Shown here: one piece after another, positions 41,399 to 51,099 of the stretch | How positions within the stretch are numbered: position 1 is the first letter of the stretch | How the letters are laid out: each line of letters opens with the position of its first letter | Assembly (NCBI RefSeq): GCF_900109265.1 | Contig: NZ_FNZM01000007.1 | Location: 186,001-250,000, forward strand | Length of the DNA: 64,000 nucleotides | Direction: 5' to 3' | Source: Paraburkholderia tropica | GTDB taxonomy: Bacteria; Pseudomonadota; Gammaproteobacteria; Burkholderiales; Burkholderiaceae | Made by a program: the position numbers and the translations under genes | Notes under the pieces: model-generated | The model's input: the letters and a program-made list of their open reading frames with translations, nothing else | Told to the model about the DNA's origin: nothing | The model's database searches: none

Positions 41399-42361
41399 TC
41401 AGCCTTCCGAAAGGTGCGGTTCGTCCGGCGTGCCGGGCGTGAGCGCCGTGCCGGGCCAGTCGCCGCTCGTCACCAGATCGGCGGCGACGTCGCGAATCAT
41501 CTGCGCCACGCTCCAGACGCCGTCCGGCATCGTACGATTCTGCGGCCACGCAATCGCCACGTCGCGCATGACCACGGGATTGTCGAGCGGCACGCATTGC
41601 AGGCGGCCATCGGCGACTTCCTCGATCACGGAAGCGGCGGGCAGCACCGTGCAGCCGCATTGCGCGATCACGAGGCGTTTGGTCAGCGAGATCGAGCCGT
41701 CGCATTCGAGCACGATGCGCGGCGTGAAGCCGTGGCGCGCCGCGAGCGATTCGACCAGCACGCGCAGGCCGTGATGCGTGCTCGGCAAAATGAGCGGCAC
41801 CTGGCCGAGCAGGCTGACGTCGGCGAGTCCTTCGGGCAGTGCGTAATTCGCCGGCGCGACGAGACAGATCTGTTCCGCGAGCAGCGTGTCGAACTGCATC
41901 GCGCCGCGATGCTCGGGCACGTACATGACGGCCAGATCGATTTCGCCGTCGCTCAGGCGGCCGAGAATCTGGCTCGCGAGACCTTCGATAAAGCGCACGC
42001 GCGTATTCGGATAACGCGCGCGCAGCCGATGGCCGAGGCTCGCGAACATGATGCGGGCAATCGTGGGTTGAGCGGCGATGACGAGCCGGGCGGGCCCGCT
42101 TTCGACGCCGCTGCGCATCGCGCCGCGCGCTTCGTCGAGCGTGCGTTCGAGCGTTTGCGCATAACCGAGCAGCTGGGCGCCGCGTTCGGTGAGCCCGACG
42201 CCACGGCCGCTGCGGCGGAAGAGACGCACGCCCAGTTCGGCTTCGAGCACGGCGATACGGCGGCTGACGGTGGACTGGTTCGCGCCCAGTTCCATCGCGG
42301 TGCGCGAAATGCTGCCGGTCTTCGCGACGTGGGCGAAGACGGCGAGGTCGTCTGAGTTCAT
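41399..42361 (-). CDS. LysR-type transcriptional regulator
   Basis: 320 residues: N-terminal winged helix (GSISRTAMELGANQSTVSRRIAVLEAELGVRLFRR) and effector domain (ARLVIAAQPTIARIMFASLGHRLRARYPNTRVRFIEG). The N-terminus uses the ANQSTVSRRI recognition helix common in Burkholderia LysRs next to catabolic genes. It faces the ThDP/aldehyde dehydrogenase pair and follows the MFS transporter gene on its own strand after a 250-base gap with no visible gene, so it may control either. Confidence 0.9.
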   Translation of the reverse strand: MNSDDLAVFAHVAKTGSISRTAMELGANQSTVSRRIAVLEAELGVRLFRRSGRGVGLTERGAQLLGYAQTLERTLDEARGAMRSGVESGPARLVIAAQPTIARIMFASLGHRLRARYPNTRVRFIEGLASQILGRLSDGEIDLAVMYVPEHRGAMQFDTLLAEQICLVAPANYALPEGLADVSLLGQVPLILPSTHHGLRVLVESLAARHGFTPRIVLECDGSISLTKRLVIAQCGCTVLPAASVIEEVADGRLQCVPLDNPVVMRDVAIAWPQNRTMPDGVWSVAQMIRDVAADLVTSGDWPGTALTPGTPDEPHLSEG

Positions 42362-42611
42362 GGGCGATTCACGAGCGGCGATGTACGCGCGAGTACCGGG
42401 GTGGCCGCGGGAGTGGCCGTGCGCATGATGGAGGCGCGGGCCGGTACGGATTGCGCAAGTGCTCGTTATATCACGTCATGACCCGGAAGCTGACGTTTTC
42501 CTTGATAGTGGAAAAGACGCGGCGCGTGACCGGGAATCGTTCGGAGACCCAGGCACGCGCCGCTTTCAGTCGAATTCAGGCGAATTCAGCCGAAGTGATC
42601 AAGCGTGAAAA

Positions 42612-43853
42612 TCAGGCTTGCCCTTCGAGTTGCTTGTTGCGCGTTTCAGGCAGAAACACGGCGACGATGAACACCACCACATACGACGCCGCCGCCCACA
42701 CGCCGATCGACTTCGCCAGCCCGACCGACGCGCTCGTGATGCCGACCGCAGCGGGCACCAGCGAACCGATGCCGCGACCGAAGTTGTACGAGAAGCCGCC
42801 CGCCGACGCGCGGATCTGCACCGGGAACAGCTCGGTGAAACACGCGCCCATGCCGGAGACGATGCCCGACTGGAACAGTCCGAGCGGAAAGCCCAGCACC
42901 AGCAGCGCGGACATCGGCAGATGCAGGTGCGTATACGCCAGCACCGTGAGCGTCGCGCCCGCCGCCGAGAGCGAGAAGGTCCAGCGTCGGCCGATCGCAT
43001 CGCTCAGATACGCCATGCCGACGTAGCCGCAGAACGAGCCGAAGATATTGACGGCGAGATACATCGTCGTCAGGTTGATGGTCAGGCTTTGTGTTTCGCG
43101 CAGATACGTCACGAGCCACGTGAGAATCGTGTAGTTGCCGCCGAGCGCGCCGGCTGCCATCGCCGAGGCCAGCAGGGTGCGCGGCAACACGCTGGGCGCG
43201 AAGATGCGGCCGAAGGTGTCGAACAGACCGCTTTGCGCGCGGAATTCCGCCGCCGATTCGAAGGCCGCCGATTCGTCGACATTGCGGCGCATCCACAGCA
43301 CCAGCAGGCCCGGCAGAATGCCCAGCAGGAACAGTACGCGCCACGCATATTGTTCGGGCAGCGCGCTGAACAGCACCCAGTAGAGCAGCGCGGCGAGCGC
43401 ATAACCCACGGGCCAGCCGCTTTGCACGCAGCCCACCGCGCGTCCGCGAATGCGCTTGTCGACGACTTCGCCGATCAGGATCGCGCCCGCCGCCCATTCG
43501 CCGCCGAAGCCGAGACCTTGCAGACTGCGCGTGAACAGCAATTGATGGAAGCCGTTCGTGAAAGCCGAGAGGCCGGTGAACAGCGAGAACCACAGAATCG
43601 CCAGCTTGAGCACGCGAACGCGGCCGATACGGTCGGCGAGCACGCCCGCAATCACACCGCCCACGGCCGAGGCAACCAGCGCCGAGGTGCCGATCACGCC
43701 GGCCTGCGCCTTGGTCATGTGCCAGGCGGTCAGCAGGGTGGGAATGACGAACGCGAAGAACTGCACGTCCATGGCGTCCAGCACCCAGCCGAGGAAACAC
43801 GCCCAAAAGGTGCGCCGCTGGGAGGAATTCATGGTGCTGTACCACGTCTGCAT
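42612..43853 (-). CDS. MFS transporter, sugar/aromatic-acid symporter type
   Basis: 413 residues with 12 predicted membrane segments. The opening WACFLGWVLDAMDVQFFAFVIPTLLTAWHMTKAQAG and the loop LADRIGRVRVLK (G-x3-D-R-x-G-R) are those of the metabolite:H+ symporter group that carries aromatic acids, shikimate or sialic acid; LFPVQIRASAGGFSYNFGRGIGSLVP is also typical. The start has GGAG nine bases ahead; an alternative ATG lies seven codons later. It probably imports the carboxylic acid used by nearby enzymes. Confidence 0.88.
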   Translation of the reverse strand: MQTWYSTMNSSQRRTFWACFLGWVLDAMDVQFFAFVIPTLLTAWHMTKAQAGVIGTSALVASAVGGVIAGVLADRIGRVRVLKLAILWFSLFTGLSAFTNGFHQLLFTRSLQGLGFGGEWAAGAILIGEVVDKRIRGRAVGCVQSGWPVGYALAALLYWVLFSALPEQYAWRVLFLLGILPGLLVLWMRRNVDESAAFESAAEFRAQSGLFDTFGRIFAPSVLPRTLLASAMAAGALGGNYTILTWLVTYLRETQSLTINLTTMYLAVNIFGSFCGYVGMAYLSDAIGRRWTFSLSAAGATLTVLAYTHLHLPMSALLVLGFPLGLFQSGIVSGMGACFTELFPVQIRASAGGFSYNFGRGIGSLVPAAVGITSASVGLAKSIGVWAAASYVVVFIVAVFLPETRNKQLEGQA

Positions 43854-44131
43854 GAGGTTGATCTCCAGCGCAGGCTGCCGCCCGCTTTGTTCTATATCGA
43901 AGGTCGGGCAAAGGCTGCCGAACCGTGAAATAACTTGTGACAGTGATTATGCGGGCATGCCCGATTGCCGCCCTTGCGTATGACGCATAGCAGATATGCG
44001 AAAAAAGACTGAGTGCGCAAATAACGCTGTGAAATGCTCAACGTTCTCAAGTTTCGATCATTGATGCCGTAGACGGGGGCAACGGCTCGAATTTGAATTC
44101 CTCTGTTCTTTCAGCGATTTCACTCTGCGAT

Positions 44132-45682
44132 ATGTTTAAAAAAATTACAATCCGCGCGCGCCTGGCTCTCGCGATGGGGTTTCTCGGCTGCCTACTGGTC
44201 ATTGGCGGCTCGATGGGGGTTGCAGGTGTGAGTTCCAGCAATCACGATCTGCAAACGCTGTATTCCAATCAACTCGGCTCGGCGGTGGCGCTGAGCCAGA
44301 CGAGCGTCGCGCTGGCGCGCAGCCGTCTGTGGCTGTTCCGCATTGGTCTCGCGCCCGATGCACCCGACATCGCGCGCTCCGAGCAGAATTCGCGCGATCA
44401 GCTCGATCACGCGAAGCAGTCGTGGGAGGCTTATCGCAAGCTGCCCAGCTATAACGACGAGGAAGCGCGCAAGGCCGACGAAATCGACGCCAAACTCAAG
44501 CAGTTGTTGCAGGACGGCTATGAGCCGATTTATCGCGCGATCGAAACGAAGGATGGCAATCAGATTCGCTCGGCAGTCCAGAATACGTCGTCGGCGTTAT
44601 ATGGCGATGTGACGGGCAGCATCGACGCGTTGCAGAAAATGCAGGCCGGTTTTGCCGTCGCCAAATACGATCGCGCGCAGGAGCGTTTCCACTGGTTCGT
44701 GACCGTGGCCGTATTGGGCGTGCTGTTTGCGCTGTGCGCCGCCGCGTTCGCATGGATCGCGTTGCAACGCGCCATCGGCCGTCCGCTTGCGCAGGCGCTC
44801 GCGCATTTCAAAGCGATTGCGAATGGCGATCTCACCGCGCGTATCGAAGTCCAATCGCTCGACGAAATGGGGCAATTGCTCGAAGGCGTCAAGGCGATGC
44901 AAACCAATCTCGTCGACATGATTGGCCGCGTGCGCGATGGCGCAAGCGCGATCAATACCGCCGCGCGCGAAATTGCCAGCGGCAATTCGGATCTCTCGCA
45001 ACGCACGGAAGCGCAAGCCGCATCGCTCGAAGAAACGGCGTCGAGCATGGAGGAATTGACCGCGACGGTGCGCCAGAACGCCGAGAACGCGCGTCAGGCC
45101 ACTTCGCTGGCGGGTGCGGCCTCGGATACGGCGCAACGCGGCGGCGTGGTGGTGGGCGAAGTTGTCGAGACGATGCAGGGGATTGCGGACAGCTCGCGGC
45201 GCATGAACGAAATCATCAGCGCGATCGAGAGCATTGCGTTTCAGACCAATATTCTGGCGCTCAATGCGGCGGTCGAAGCCGCGCGTGCAGGCGATCAGGG
45301 TCGCGGTTTCGCGGTCGTGGCGTCGGAAGTGCGCACGCTCGCGCAGCGCGTGGCCACGGCGGCGGGCGAGATTCGCGGCCTGATCGGTCAGGCGACGTCG
45401 CGCGTGGACGCCGGTTCGCGACTGGTCGAGGAAGCGGGCACCACGATCGCCGATATCATTCGCGACGTCTCGCGCGTGAACGAAATCCTCGGCGAAATTG
45501 CCTCGGCTTCCGAGGAGCAGAGCACGGGTATCGGCCAGGTGAACGTTGCGGTCTCGCAGATGGATCACGCGACCCAGCAGAATGCGGCGCTGGTCGAGCA
45601 GGCGTCGGCGGCGGCGCAGGCAATGGCGCAGCAGGCGAGCGGTCTCGATGAAGTGGTCGGTGTTTTCCGGGTGCGCAATTAA
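44132..45682 (+). CDS. Methyl-accepting chemotaxis protein (Tar-like)
   Basis: 516 residues: short cytoplasmic start (MFKKITIRARL), first membrane segment at ~10-32, a ~155-residue periplasmic four-helix sensor domain, second membrane segment at ~190-212, HAMP, then the signalling domain with the hairpin tip IAFQTNILALNAAVEAARAGDQGRGFAVVASEVR. The C-terminus lacks an NWETF-type CheR-tether. An upstream ATG at 44093 adds 13 residues that do not fit. It stands alone; the ligand is not evident. Confidence 0.94.
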   Translation: MFKKITIRARLALAMGFLGCLLVIGGSMGVAGVSSSNHDLQTLYSNQLGSAVALSQTSVALARSRLWLFRIGLAPDAPDIARSEQNSRDQLDHAKQSWEAYRKLPSYNDEEARKADEIDAKLKQLLQDGYEPIYRAIETKDGNQIRSAVQNTSSALYGDVTGSIDALQKMQAGFAVAKYDRAQERFHWFVTVAVLGVLFALCAAAFAWIALQRAIGRPLAQALAHFKAIANGDLTARIEVQSLDEMGQLLEGVKAMQTNLVDMIGRVRDGASAINTAAREIASGNSDLSQRTEAQAASLEETASSMEELTATVRQNAENARQATSLAGAASDTAQRGGVVVGEVVETMQGIADSSRRMNEIISAIESIAFQTNILALNAAVEAARAGDQGRGFAVVASEVRTLAQRVATAAGEIRGLIGQATSRVDAGSRLVEEAGTTIADIIRDVSRVNEILGEIASASEEQSTGIGQVNVAVSQMDHATQQNAALVEQASAAAQAMAQQASGLDEVVGVFRVRN

Positions 45683-45690
45683 GCACACAT

Positions 45691-45732
45691 CGCATTGCGC
45701 CGCGCGATATTGCCTTCGCGCGGCGCAATGCG
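45691..45732. terminator. Strong hairpin between convergent genes
   Basis: A perfect 17-bp stem (45691-45707 with 45716-45732; CGCATTGCGCCGCGCGA) and an 8-base loop lies between the chemotaxis gene and the TonB receptor gene, which face each other. No T-run on either side, yet the stability and location suggest a bidirectional stop. Confidence 0.7.
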
Positions 45733-45737
45733 AATCA

Positions 45738-47963
45738 TCAGAAGTCCGATCGAACCGTCAGCATCACATTGCGCGTATCGCCGAATACGCTGTAATACGT
45801 GCTCGGCGGACGAATGTAATACTCGCGATTAAACACGTTATTCAATTGCAGCGACGCTTCAACATGCTTGTTGAATCGATAACCGATCTGCGCATTGAAA
45901 ATCGCATAACCGCCTTGTTCGACGCCGCGTGAAATGCGCGTTTGCGCGAGCATGCCGCCGCCCACCGAGAACCCGCGCAACGTGCCGCGCGAGAACGTGT
46001 ACTTCGTCCACAGCTTGAACAGGTGCTTCGGATCGGTGCCGTCGGTGAGATCGGGCGAGTCGTTCTCGTAGTGCGCATTCAGATACGTGTAGCCCGCGTA
46101 GACGTTCCAGTCCGGCATCGGCTGGCCCGTGACTTCGAGTTCCACGCCCTGATCGCGTGCCTTGCCCGCCGAGACGTAGTAATACTGGTGCGCGGGATCG
46201 GCGACGGCGCGGTTGTTGTCGTCGATACGGAACAGCGCTGCGTTCGCATTCAGGCGGCCATTCAGGAAGCTGCCTTTCACGCCCACTTCATACTGCTCGC
46301 CCGAACGCGGCGGCAGGCCCGCGCCCGAATACGTGCTCTCCGTTTGCGCGTCGAGAAAGCGCGCGTAGTTCGCATAGGCCGTGATCGACGGCACGATATC
46401 CCAGAGCAGCCCGGCGGAGGGCAGGAAGCGGTGATTGATCTGCGCGTTGGTGGTCCAGTCGCCGACGCTCGGCAGCGTCGATTGCGTGCGGTCCTGCAGG
46501 AAAGCCTCGCGGCCGCCGAGCACCAGCGTGAGCGGATCGGCGAGTTTGATGCGCGCCTGCGCATAGACGCCGTACTGCACGGTGCGATGATTGGTGCCGA
46601 ACGTGTAGGGCACATCCACGGCGGGCACGGCGTTCGGATCGTAGAGACTGAACGCGCCACCGTACGGGCCGCTCAGCGCCAGATAACCCGATTGCGCGCT
46701 CGACGTCATCACCGAGTAATTCGCGCCGATGGTCAGCGTATGCGTTCGCCCGAACAGATGGATCGGGCCCGAGACGTTGCTGTCCGCGCCGAACCAGTCG
46801 TAGCTCGTGCGCTGGCGCTGATCGCCGTAGAGCGCGAGACCGTTCGCGGTCGCGCCCGGACCCGAGTACGCGTAATACGCTTTCGAGAGTTCGTGCCGAT
46901 AGAACAGCGTGGTCGACGATTGCCAGTCGTTTTCGAAGCGATGCACGAGGTTCGCGTTGCCTTCCTGCAGCGAGGTGTACGCGTAGTTCCAGCTCGGGCT
47001 GAAGTTCTGCGTGAACGAGCTCGGCACGCGGCCGGTGAGGGCGGTGCGCGTGCTGTTGAGCACGCCGCCCGCGCCGTAGTCGATGCCCGAAATCGGCGAA
47101 ACCTGATAGCCGCCCGAGAGCGAAAGCGTCGTGCGCGGCGTGAGATCCCAGTCGAGCGCGCCGTAGGCCATCACTTCCTTGCTGCGCGTGCGGTCGATCG
47201 ACTGCGTGCCGTCGCTGCCGACCAGCACCGCGCGTCCGCGCAGCGTGCCGTCCTTGTTCAGCGGCCCGGTCACGTCGATCATCTGACGCACGCTGCCGAA
47301 CGAATCGACCTGCGTTTCGGTCGACAGATGGAATTGATCCTGCGGGCGCTTGCGCACGAGATTCACCACGCCGCCCGGCTCGCCCATGCCGTCGATCGAA
47401 CCGGCCGGACCGCGCATGATTTCCACGCGGTCGTACATCGCCAGATCGAATTGCAGCTGATATTGCAGGCCGCTCAAGGTCGGCACGCCGTCGAACTCGA
47501 TGCCGAGCTGCGAGCCGCGCGCGCGGAAATACGCGGTGCCGTCGCCGTAATCGATCGAGCTGACGCCCGTGACGTAGCGCAGCGCGTCCTGGATGGTCGT
47601 CACGTTCTGGTCGTCCATCTGCTGGCGCGTGAGCACGGAGACCGAGTTCGGCGTCTCCTTGATCGATTGCGCGACCTTGCCGCCGATGGTGGCCTGCTTC
47701 GCGGCGTAGGTGCCGCTGCCTTCGGTGGTTGCGTCGGCGTCGTTCGCGCCCGACACCGTCACGGCGGCCAGAACGTTACCGTTCGCGGCAGGCGCGGTTT
47801 GCGCGCGCGCCCACGGCGAAGCGAGGCTCAGCGCCGCGAAAGCGAGCGGCGTCATGGTGAGCGCGAAGCGCGGCGCGGCGCGCGTTACACGGCGAGGCGC
47901 CAGCCTCCACCATCCCGAAGCCGGTGCGCGCTGCGCACCACGGTGGTCTATTCTCGTTGTCAT
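45738..47963 (-). CDS. TonB-dependent siderophore receptor of the export/import operon
   Basis: 741 residues from MTTRIDHRGAQ (an upstream TTG adds two residues). Signal peptide ends LASPWARA-Q. The plug follows the FpvA/FhuE style: IKETPNSVSVLTRQQMDDQNVTTIQDALRYVTGVSSIDYGDG, FRARGSQLGIEFDGVPTLSGLQYQ and YDRVEIMRGPAGSIDGMGEPGGVVNLVRKRP; the barrel ends VMLTVRSDF. It is the last gene of the siderophore operon, 126 bases after the FhuB-like gene, and should be the outer-membrane entry for that system. Confidence 0.93.
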   Translation of the reverse strand: MTTRIDHRGAQRAPASGWWRLAPRRVTRAAPRFALTMTPLAFAALSLASPWARAQTAPAANGNVLAAVTVSGANDADATTEGSGTYAAKQATIGGKVAQSIKETPNSVSVLTRQQMDDQNVTTIQDALRYVTGVSSIDYGDGTAYFRARGSQLGIEFDGVPTLSGLQYQLQFDLAMYDRVEIMRGPAGSIDGMGEPGGVVNLVRKRPQDQFHLSTETQVDSFGSVRQMIDVTGPLNKDGTLRGRAVLVGSDGTQSIDRTRSKEVMAYGALDWDLTPRTTLSLSGGYQVSPISGIDYGAGGVLNSTRTALTGRVPSSFTQNFSPSWNYAYTSLQEGNANLVHRFENDWQSSTTLFYRHELSKAYYAYSGPGATANGLALYGDQRQRTSYDWFGADSNVSGPIHLFGRTHTLTIGANYSVMTSSAQSGYLALSGPYGGAFSLYDPNAVPAVDVPYTFGTNHRTVQYGVYAQARIKLADPLTLVLGGREAFLQDRTQSTLPSVGDWTTNAQINHRFLPSAGLLWDIVPSITAYANYARFLDAQTESTYSGAGLPPRSGEQYEVGVKGSFLNGRLNANAALFRIDDNNRAVADPAHQYYYVSAGKARDQGVELEVTGQPMPDWNVYAGYTYLNAHYENDSPDLTDGTDPKHLFKLWTKYTFSRGTLRGFSVGGGMLAQTRISRGVEQGGYAIFNAQIGYRFNKHVEASLQLNNVFNREYYIRPPSTYYSVFGDTRNVMLTVRSDF

Positions 47964-48089
47964 CGTCAATCATCCCACTGTTGAAAAAGGCCGAACGACT
48001 TCCTCCCGCTCAAAGGCGGGCTGTAAAAAAATGCGAGGGACGATCGTTATGGACGGGTGTTTTGAGGGCCCCGTTTGCCCTTGATTTGC

Positions 48090-50132
48090 CTACGCGCTTC
48101 GACGGCCGCGCAGCACCACGAGCGCGACGAGCCACGGCCCGCCGAGCAGCGTGGCGACGAGGCCCGCCGCCACTTCCTGCGGAAACGCGATTTGCCGCCC
48201 GAGCCAGTCCGCCGAGACCATCAGCAGCGCGCCGAGCGTCGCCGCGAGATAGAGCTGCGGCATCGGACGCCGCGCGCCGGAAAAGCGTGCGATATGCGGC
48301 GCGATCAAGCCGACGAACGACAGCGGGCCGACCACCACGGTGGCCGCCGCCGTGGCCAGCGCGGCGAGCAGCAGCAGCGCGAAGCGCGCGCGGCCCACCG
48401 GCACGCCGAGGCTCGCGGCGGCATCCGCGCCGAGCGCGAGCGTGCCGAGCCAGCGCGCGGTGAGCGGCGCGACGGCGAGCGCGAGCAGCGCCAGCGCGGC
48501 CATGCTCCACGCGATGCCGGGCGCGACGTAATACGTGGAGCCGATCAGCAGATCGACGAGCACGCCCGCGCGCGGGTCGCCGCTCGACATCAGCGCGCCG
48601 ACCACCGCCTGAAACAGCGCGCTGATCGAAATGCCGACCAGCAGCAGGCGCTCGGGCGCGAAGCGCGCGCGCCGTCCGAACCACAGCAACAGCAGCAGTG
48701 TCGCGAACGCCCCGGCGACGCAGCCCGCGAACAGCGCGGCGGGAACAATGCGCTGGCTCAGGAACAGCACGACGACCATGCCGAACATGCCGCCCGATCC
48801 CACGCCGAGCAGGTCGGGGCTCGCCATCGGGTTGGCGGTCATGCGTTGCAGCAGTGTGCCCGCGGTCGCGAGCAGGCTGCCCGCCGCGAGCGCCGCGACG
48901 AGATGCGGCACGCGCCAGAACAGCAGCGCGTCGATATGCGCGCGCGTCGCGATGCTCCAGCCGTCGGCGCTGCGCGACACCATCAGCGAGAGCACGCAGA
49001 CGAGCGGCAGCAGCATGGCCCACAGCAGCGGCAGCGCGCGCGGCGCGAGTGAATTGTGGTGCGGAGCGTGGGGCGCATGGGTGTCGGGCCGCGTGCGCAA
49101 ACGCGGCAGCAACGCGATGAGCAAGGGCACGCCAACAAGCGCGGTCACGCTGCCGGTCGCGATCAGATGGGCGGCAAACACGTCGGCGCGCGCGGCGAAG
49201 CGCACGATTTCATCGGTGAGCCACAGCAGGGCCGCGCCGGTCAGCGGCGCCCAGACGAGCCGGTCGCGCAGACGCCGCGCGCCCGCCAGACGCGCCAGCA
49301 GCGGCGCAGCCAGTCCAATGAAGCCGATCACGCCGACTTCGGCGACCACGAACGCCGTGAGCGCCACCGCGACGAACAGCGCCGCGCCGCGCATCCAGCC
49401 GACCGCCACGCCGAGATTGCGCACCGTGGCGTCGCCCGCATCGAAGAGACTCAGCGGACGGTAGAGCAGCACCGCGCCGACAAGACACAGCGCGAGCCGC
49501 ACGGTCAGATGCAGCGCCGCTTGCCAGCCGCTCTGGTCGAGCGCGCCGCCGCCCCAGATCTGCAGGCCGGCGAGCCGGTCGAAATGCACCACCGAAATCG
49601 CGAGACTGATCGCGCCGCAATACAGGTTGACCACCATGCCGCCGAGGATCACCCCGAGCGGCGACATGCCTTGCGCCCACGCCAGCGCGAACACGGCGAG
49701 CATGGCGATCGCGCCGCCCGCGAGCGCCAGCGTGTCGCGGCCCAGCGCGAGCCAGCCCGGCATCCAGATCGTCGCGATCGAGAGCGCGAGATAGGCGCCC
49801 GGGAACACGCCGAGCGTCATCGGTTCGGCGAGCGGATTGCGCAGCACCTGCTGCATCAGCGTGCCCGCGAGGCCGAGCGCGGCGCCGCAGAGCAATGTCG
49901 TCGCGATGCGCGGCAGCAGGCTGTCGTGGACCAGCACCGCGCCGATGTCCTGCGCGCTGATCGATGCGGGCAGCGTGAGCGCGCTCCAGAACGGCGCGCC
50001 CGCGAGCACGCGATGCACGTCCGCGGCGGCGAGGCACGCGGCGAGCGCGAACAGCGCGCCGACCAGCGGCCAACGCCAGTCGCGCGGCAGCGCGGCGCGC
50101 TCAAGGAAGGGACGACGCGCGAGGTTACGCAA
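48090..50132 (-). CDS. fhuB: FhuB-like double-length iron-siderophore ABC permease
   Basis: 680 residues made of two tandem FecCD-type permease halves (about 1-340 and 360-680), as in FhuB, with roughly 20 hydrophobic segments. Each half has the family markers: GAALGLAGTLMQQVLRNPLAEPMTLGVFPGA then IGFIGLAAPLLARLAGARR in the first, and GSLLATAGTLLQRMTANPMASPDLLGVGSGG then LSFVGLIAPHIARFSGARR in the second. The gene overlaps the binding-protein gene by 8 bases. It forms the inner-membrane channel for ferric hydroxamate-type siderophores; the exact ligand is unknown. Confidence 0.93.
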   Translation of the reverse strand: MRNLARRPFLERAALPRDWRWPLVGALFALAACLAAADVHRVLAGAPFWSALTLPASISAQDIGAVLVHDSLLPRIATTLLCGAALGLAGTLMQQVLRNPLAEPMTLGVFPGAYLALSIATIWMPGWLALGRDTLALAGGAIAMLAVFALAWAQGMSPLGVILGGMVVNLYCGAISLAISVVHFDRLAGLQIWGGGALDQSGWQAALHLTVRLALCLVGAVLLYRPLSLFDAGDATVRNLGVAVGWMRGAALFVAVALTAFVVAEVGVIGFIGLAAPLLARLAGARRLRDRLVWAPLTGAALLWLTDEIVRFAARADVFAAHLIATGSVTALVGVPLLIALLPRLRTRPDTHAPHAPHHNSLAPRALPLLWAMLLPLVCVLSLMVSRSADGWSIATRAHIDALLFWRVPHLVAALAAGSLLATAGTLLQRMTANPMASPDLLGVGSGGMFGMVVVLFLSQRIVPAALFAGCVAGAFATLLLLLWFGRRARFAPERLLLVGISISALFQAVVGALMSSGDPRAGVLVDLLIGSTYYVAPGIAWSMAALALLALAVAPLTARWLGTLALGADAAASLGVPVGRARFALLLLAALATAAATVVVGPLSFVGLIAPHIARFSGARRPMPQLYLAATLGALLMVSADWLGRQIAFPQEVAAGLVATLLGGPWLVALVVLRGRRSA

Positions 50133-51099
50133 GGCCGCCTCCGCCGTTGTCGAGCGTGGCCCGCGCCACGGGAAGGGCGGCGGCGAAGCGCTGCATCGAG
50201 ACGAGGCCGCCGAACGCGGCGATCACCGGCAGCACCGACACGCGCCGTTCGCGCACGGCGGGCAGCGCGCGCCACAGCGGGCTCGCGCCCAGCGCGGCGC
50301 GCAGGTCGTCGTGCAGCGGACCGACCAGCAGAATGTCCGCCTGCGGCACGTCGAACAGGCGTTGCAGCGCGACGGTGGCCGAGCCCGCCGCGTTGGTTGG
50401 CCAGGGCGCGTCCTGTGGACGACCCGCCGCGTCACGCGGATTCGCGGCGTTGCGCAGGCCGATGCGCGCAAGCACAGCGTCGAACAGACTGCCCGCGCCG
50501 TAGACGCGAAAGTGCCGCTCGTCGAGCGCTTCGGCGACGATCACCGGGCGCGTGGCGCGCGTCGGCGTGGCCGCGATCGCGTCGGCGGCCGCGGTGAATC
50601 CGCGTTGCGTGGCGGCGATCAGCGCCATGGCATGGTCCGGCGCGGCGAGCGCGCGCGCCATCGTCTGCGTTTCAGCGCAGAGCGCCTCGAATGGTTGCGC
50701 GGCGCTCATGTACGCGCCGAGCGTGAGCGTCGGCGCGATGCGTTGCAGCGGCGTCATCAGCGCCGCGTGGGCGGGCGTGACGATCAGCAGGTCGGGCGCG
50801 AGCGTGAGCAGCACGTCGAAATTCGGCTGATAGAGCAGCCCGACGTCGACGACGCCCGGCGGCAGCGGCGGCGCGACGATCCCGCTCGCGTACCAGTCCG
50901 GCAGCGGAATGCCGACCGGCGCGCGGCCGAGCGCGAGCAGCGTTTCGGTCAGCTCCCAGTTGAGGACCACGATCCGCCGGGGTGAACGAGGCGAACGAGG
51001 TGCACGAGGCGGCGTCGCGCCGAAGCTTGATGTGGACGCCAGCGCGCCAAGTGCAGCGAGCACGCGACGGCGGCGCGGATTCGTGGTGTGCGCGCTCAT
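50125..51099 (-). CDS. fhuD: FhuD-like siderophore-binding protein
   Basis: 324 residues from MSAHTTNPRRRRVLAALGALAS, a twin-arginine-like signal. The mature part has the helical-backbone binding-protein pattern: RRIVVLNWELTETLLALGRAPVGIPLPDWY, VDVGLLYQPNFDVLLTLAPDLLIVTPAHA, and PQADILLVGPLHDDL. This matches FhuD-type periplasmic binding proteins. An in-frame ATG three codons upstream is possible. It overlaps the ATPase gene upstream by four bases and the permease gene downstream by eight. Confidence 0.9.
   Translation of the reverse strand: MSAHTTNPRRRRVLAALGALASTSSFGATPPRAPRSPRSPRRIVVLNWELTETLLALGRAPVGIPLPDWYASGIVAPPLPPGVVDVGLLYQPNFDVLLTLAPDLLIVTPAHAALMTPLQRIAPTLTLGAYMSAAQPFEALCAETQTMARALAAPDHAMALIAATQRGFTAAADAIAATPTRATRPVIVAEALDERHFRVYGAGSLFDAVLARIGLRNAANPRDAAGRPQDAPWPTNAAGSATVALQRLFDVPQADILLVGPLHDDLRAALGASPLWRALPAVRERRVSVLPVIAAFGGLVSMQRFAAALPVARATLDNGGGGLA

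Noticed and set aside
45942..47984. 680-codon frame antisense to the siderophore receptor gene
   Set aside because: Mirror frame of a GC-rich gene; no motif, no ribosome site.
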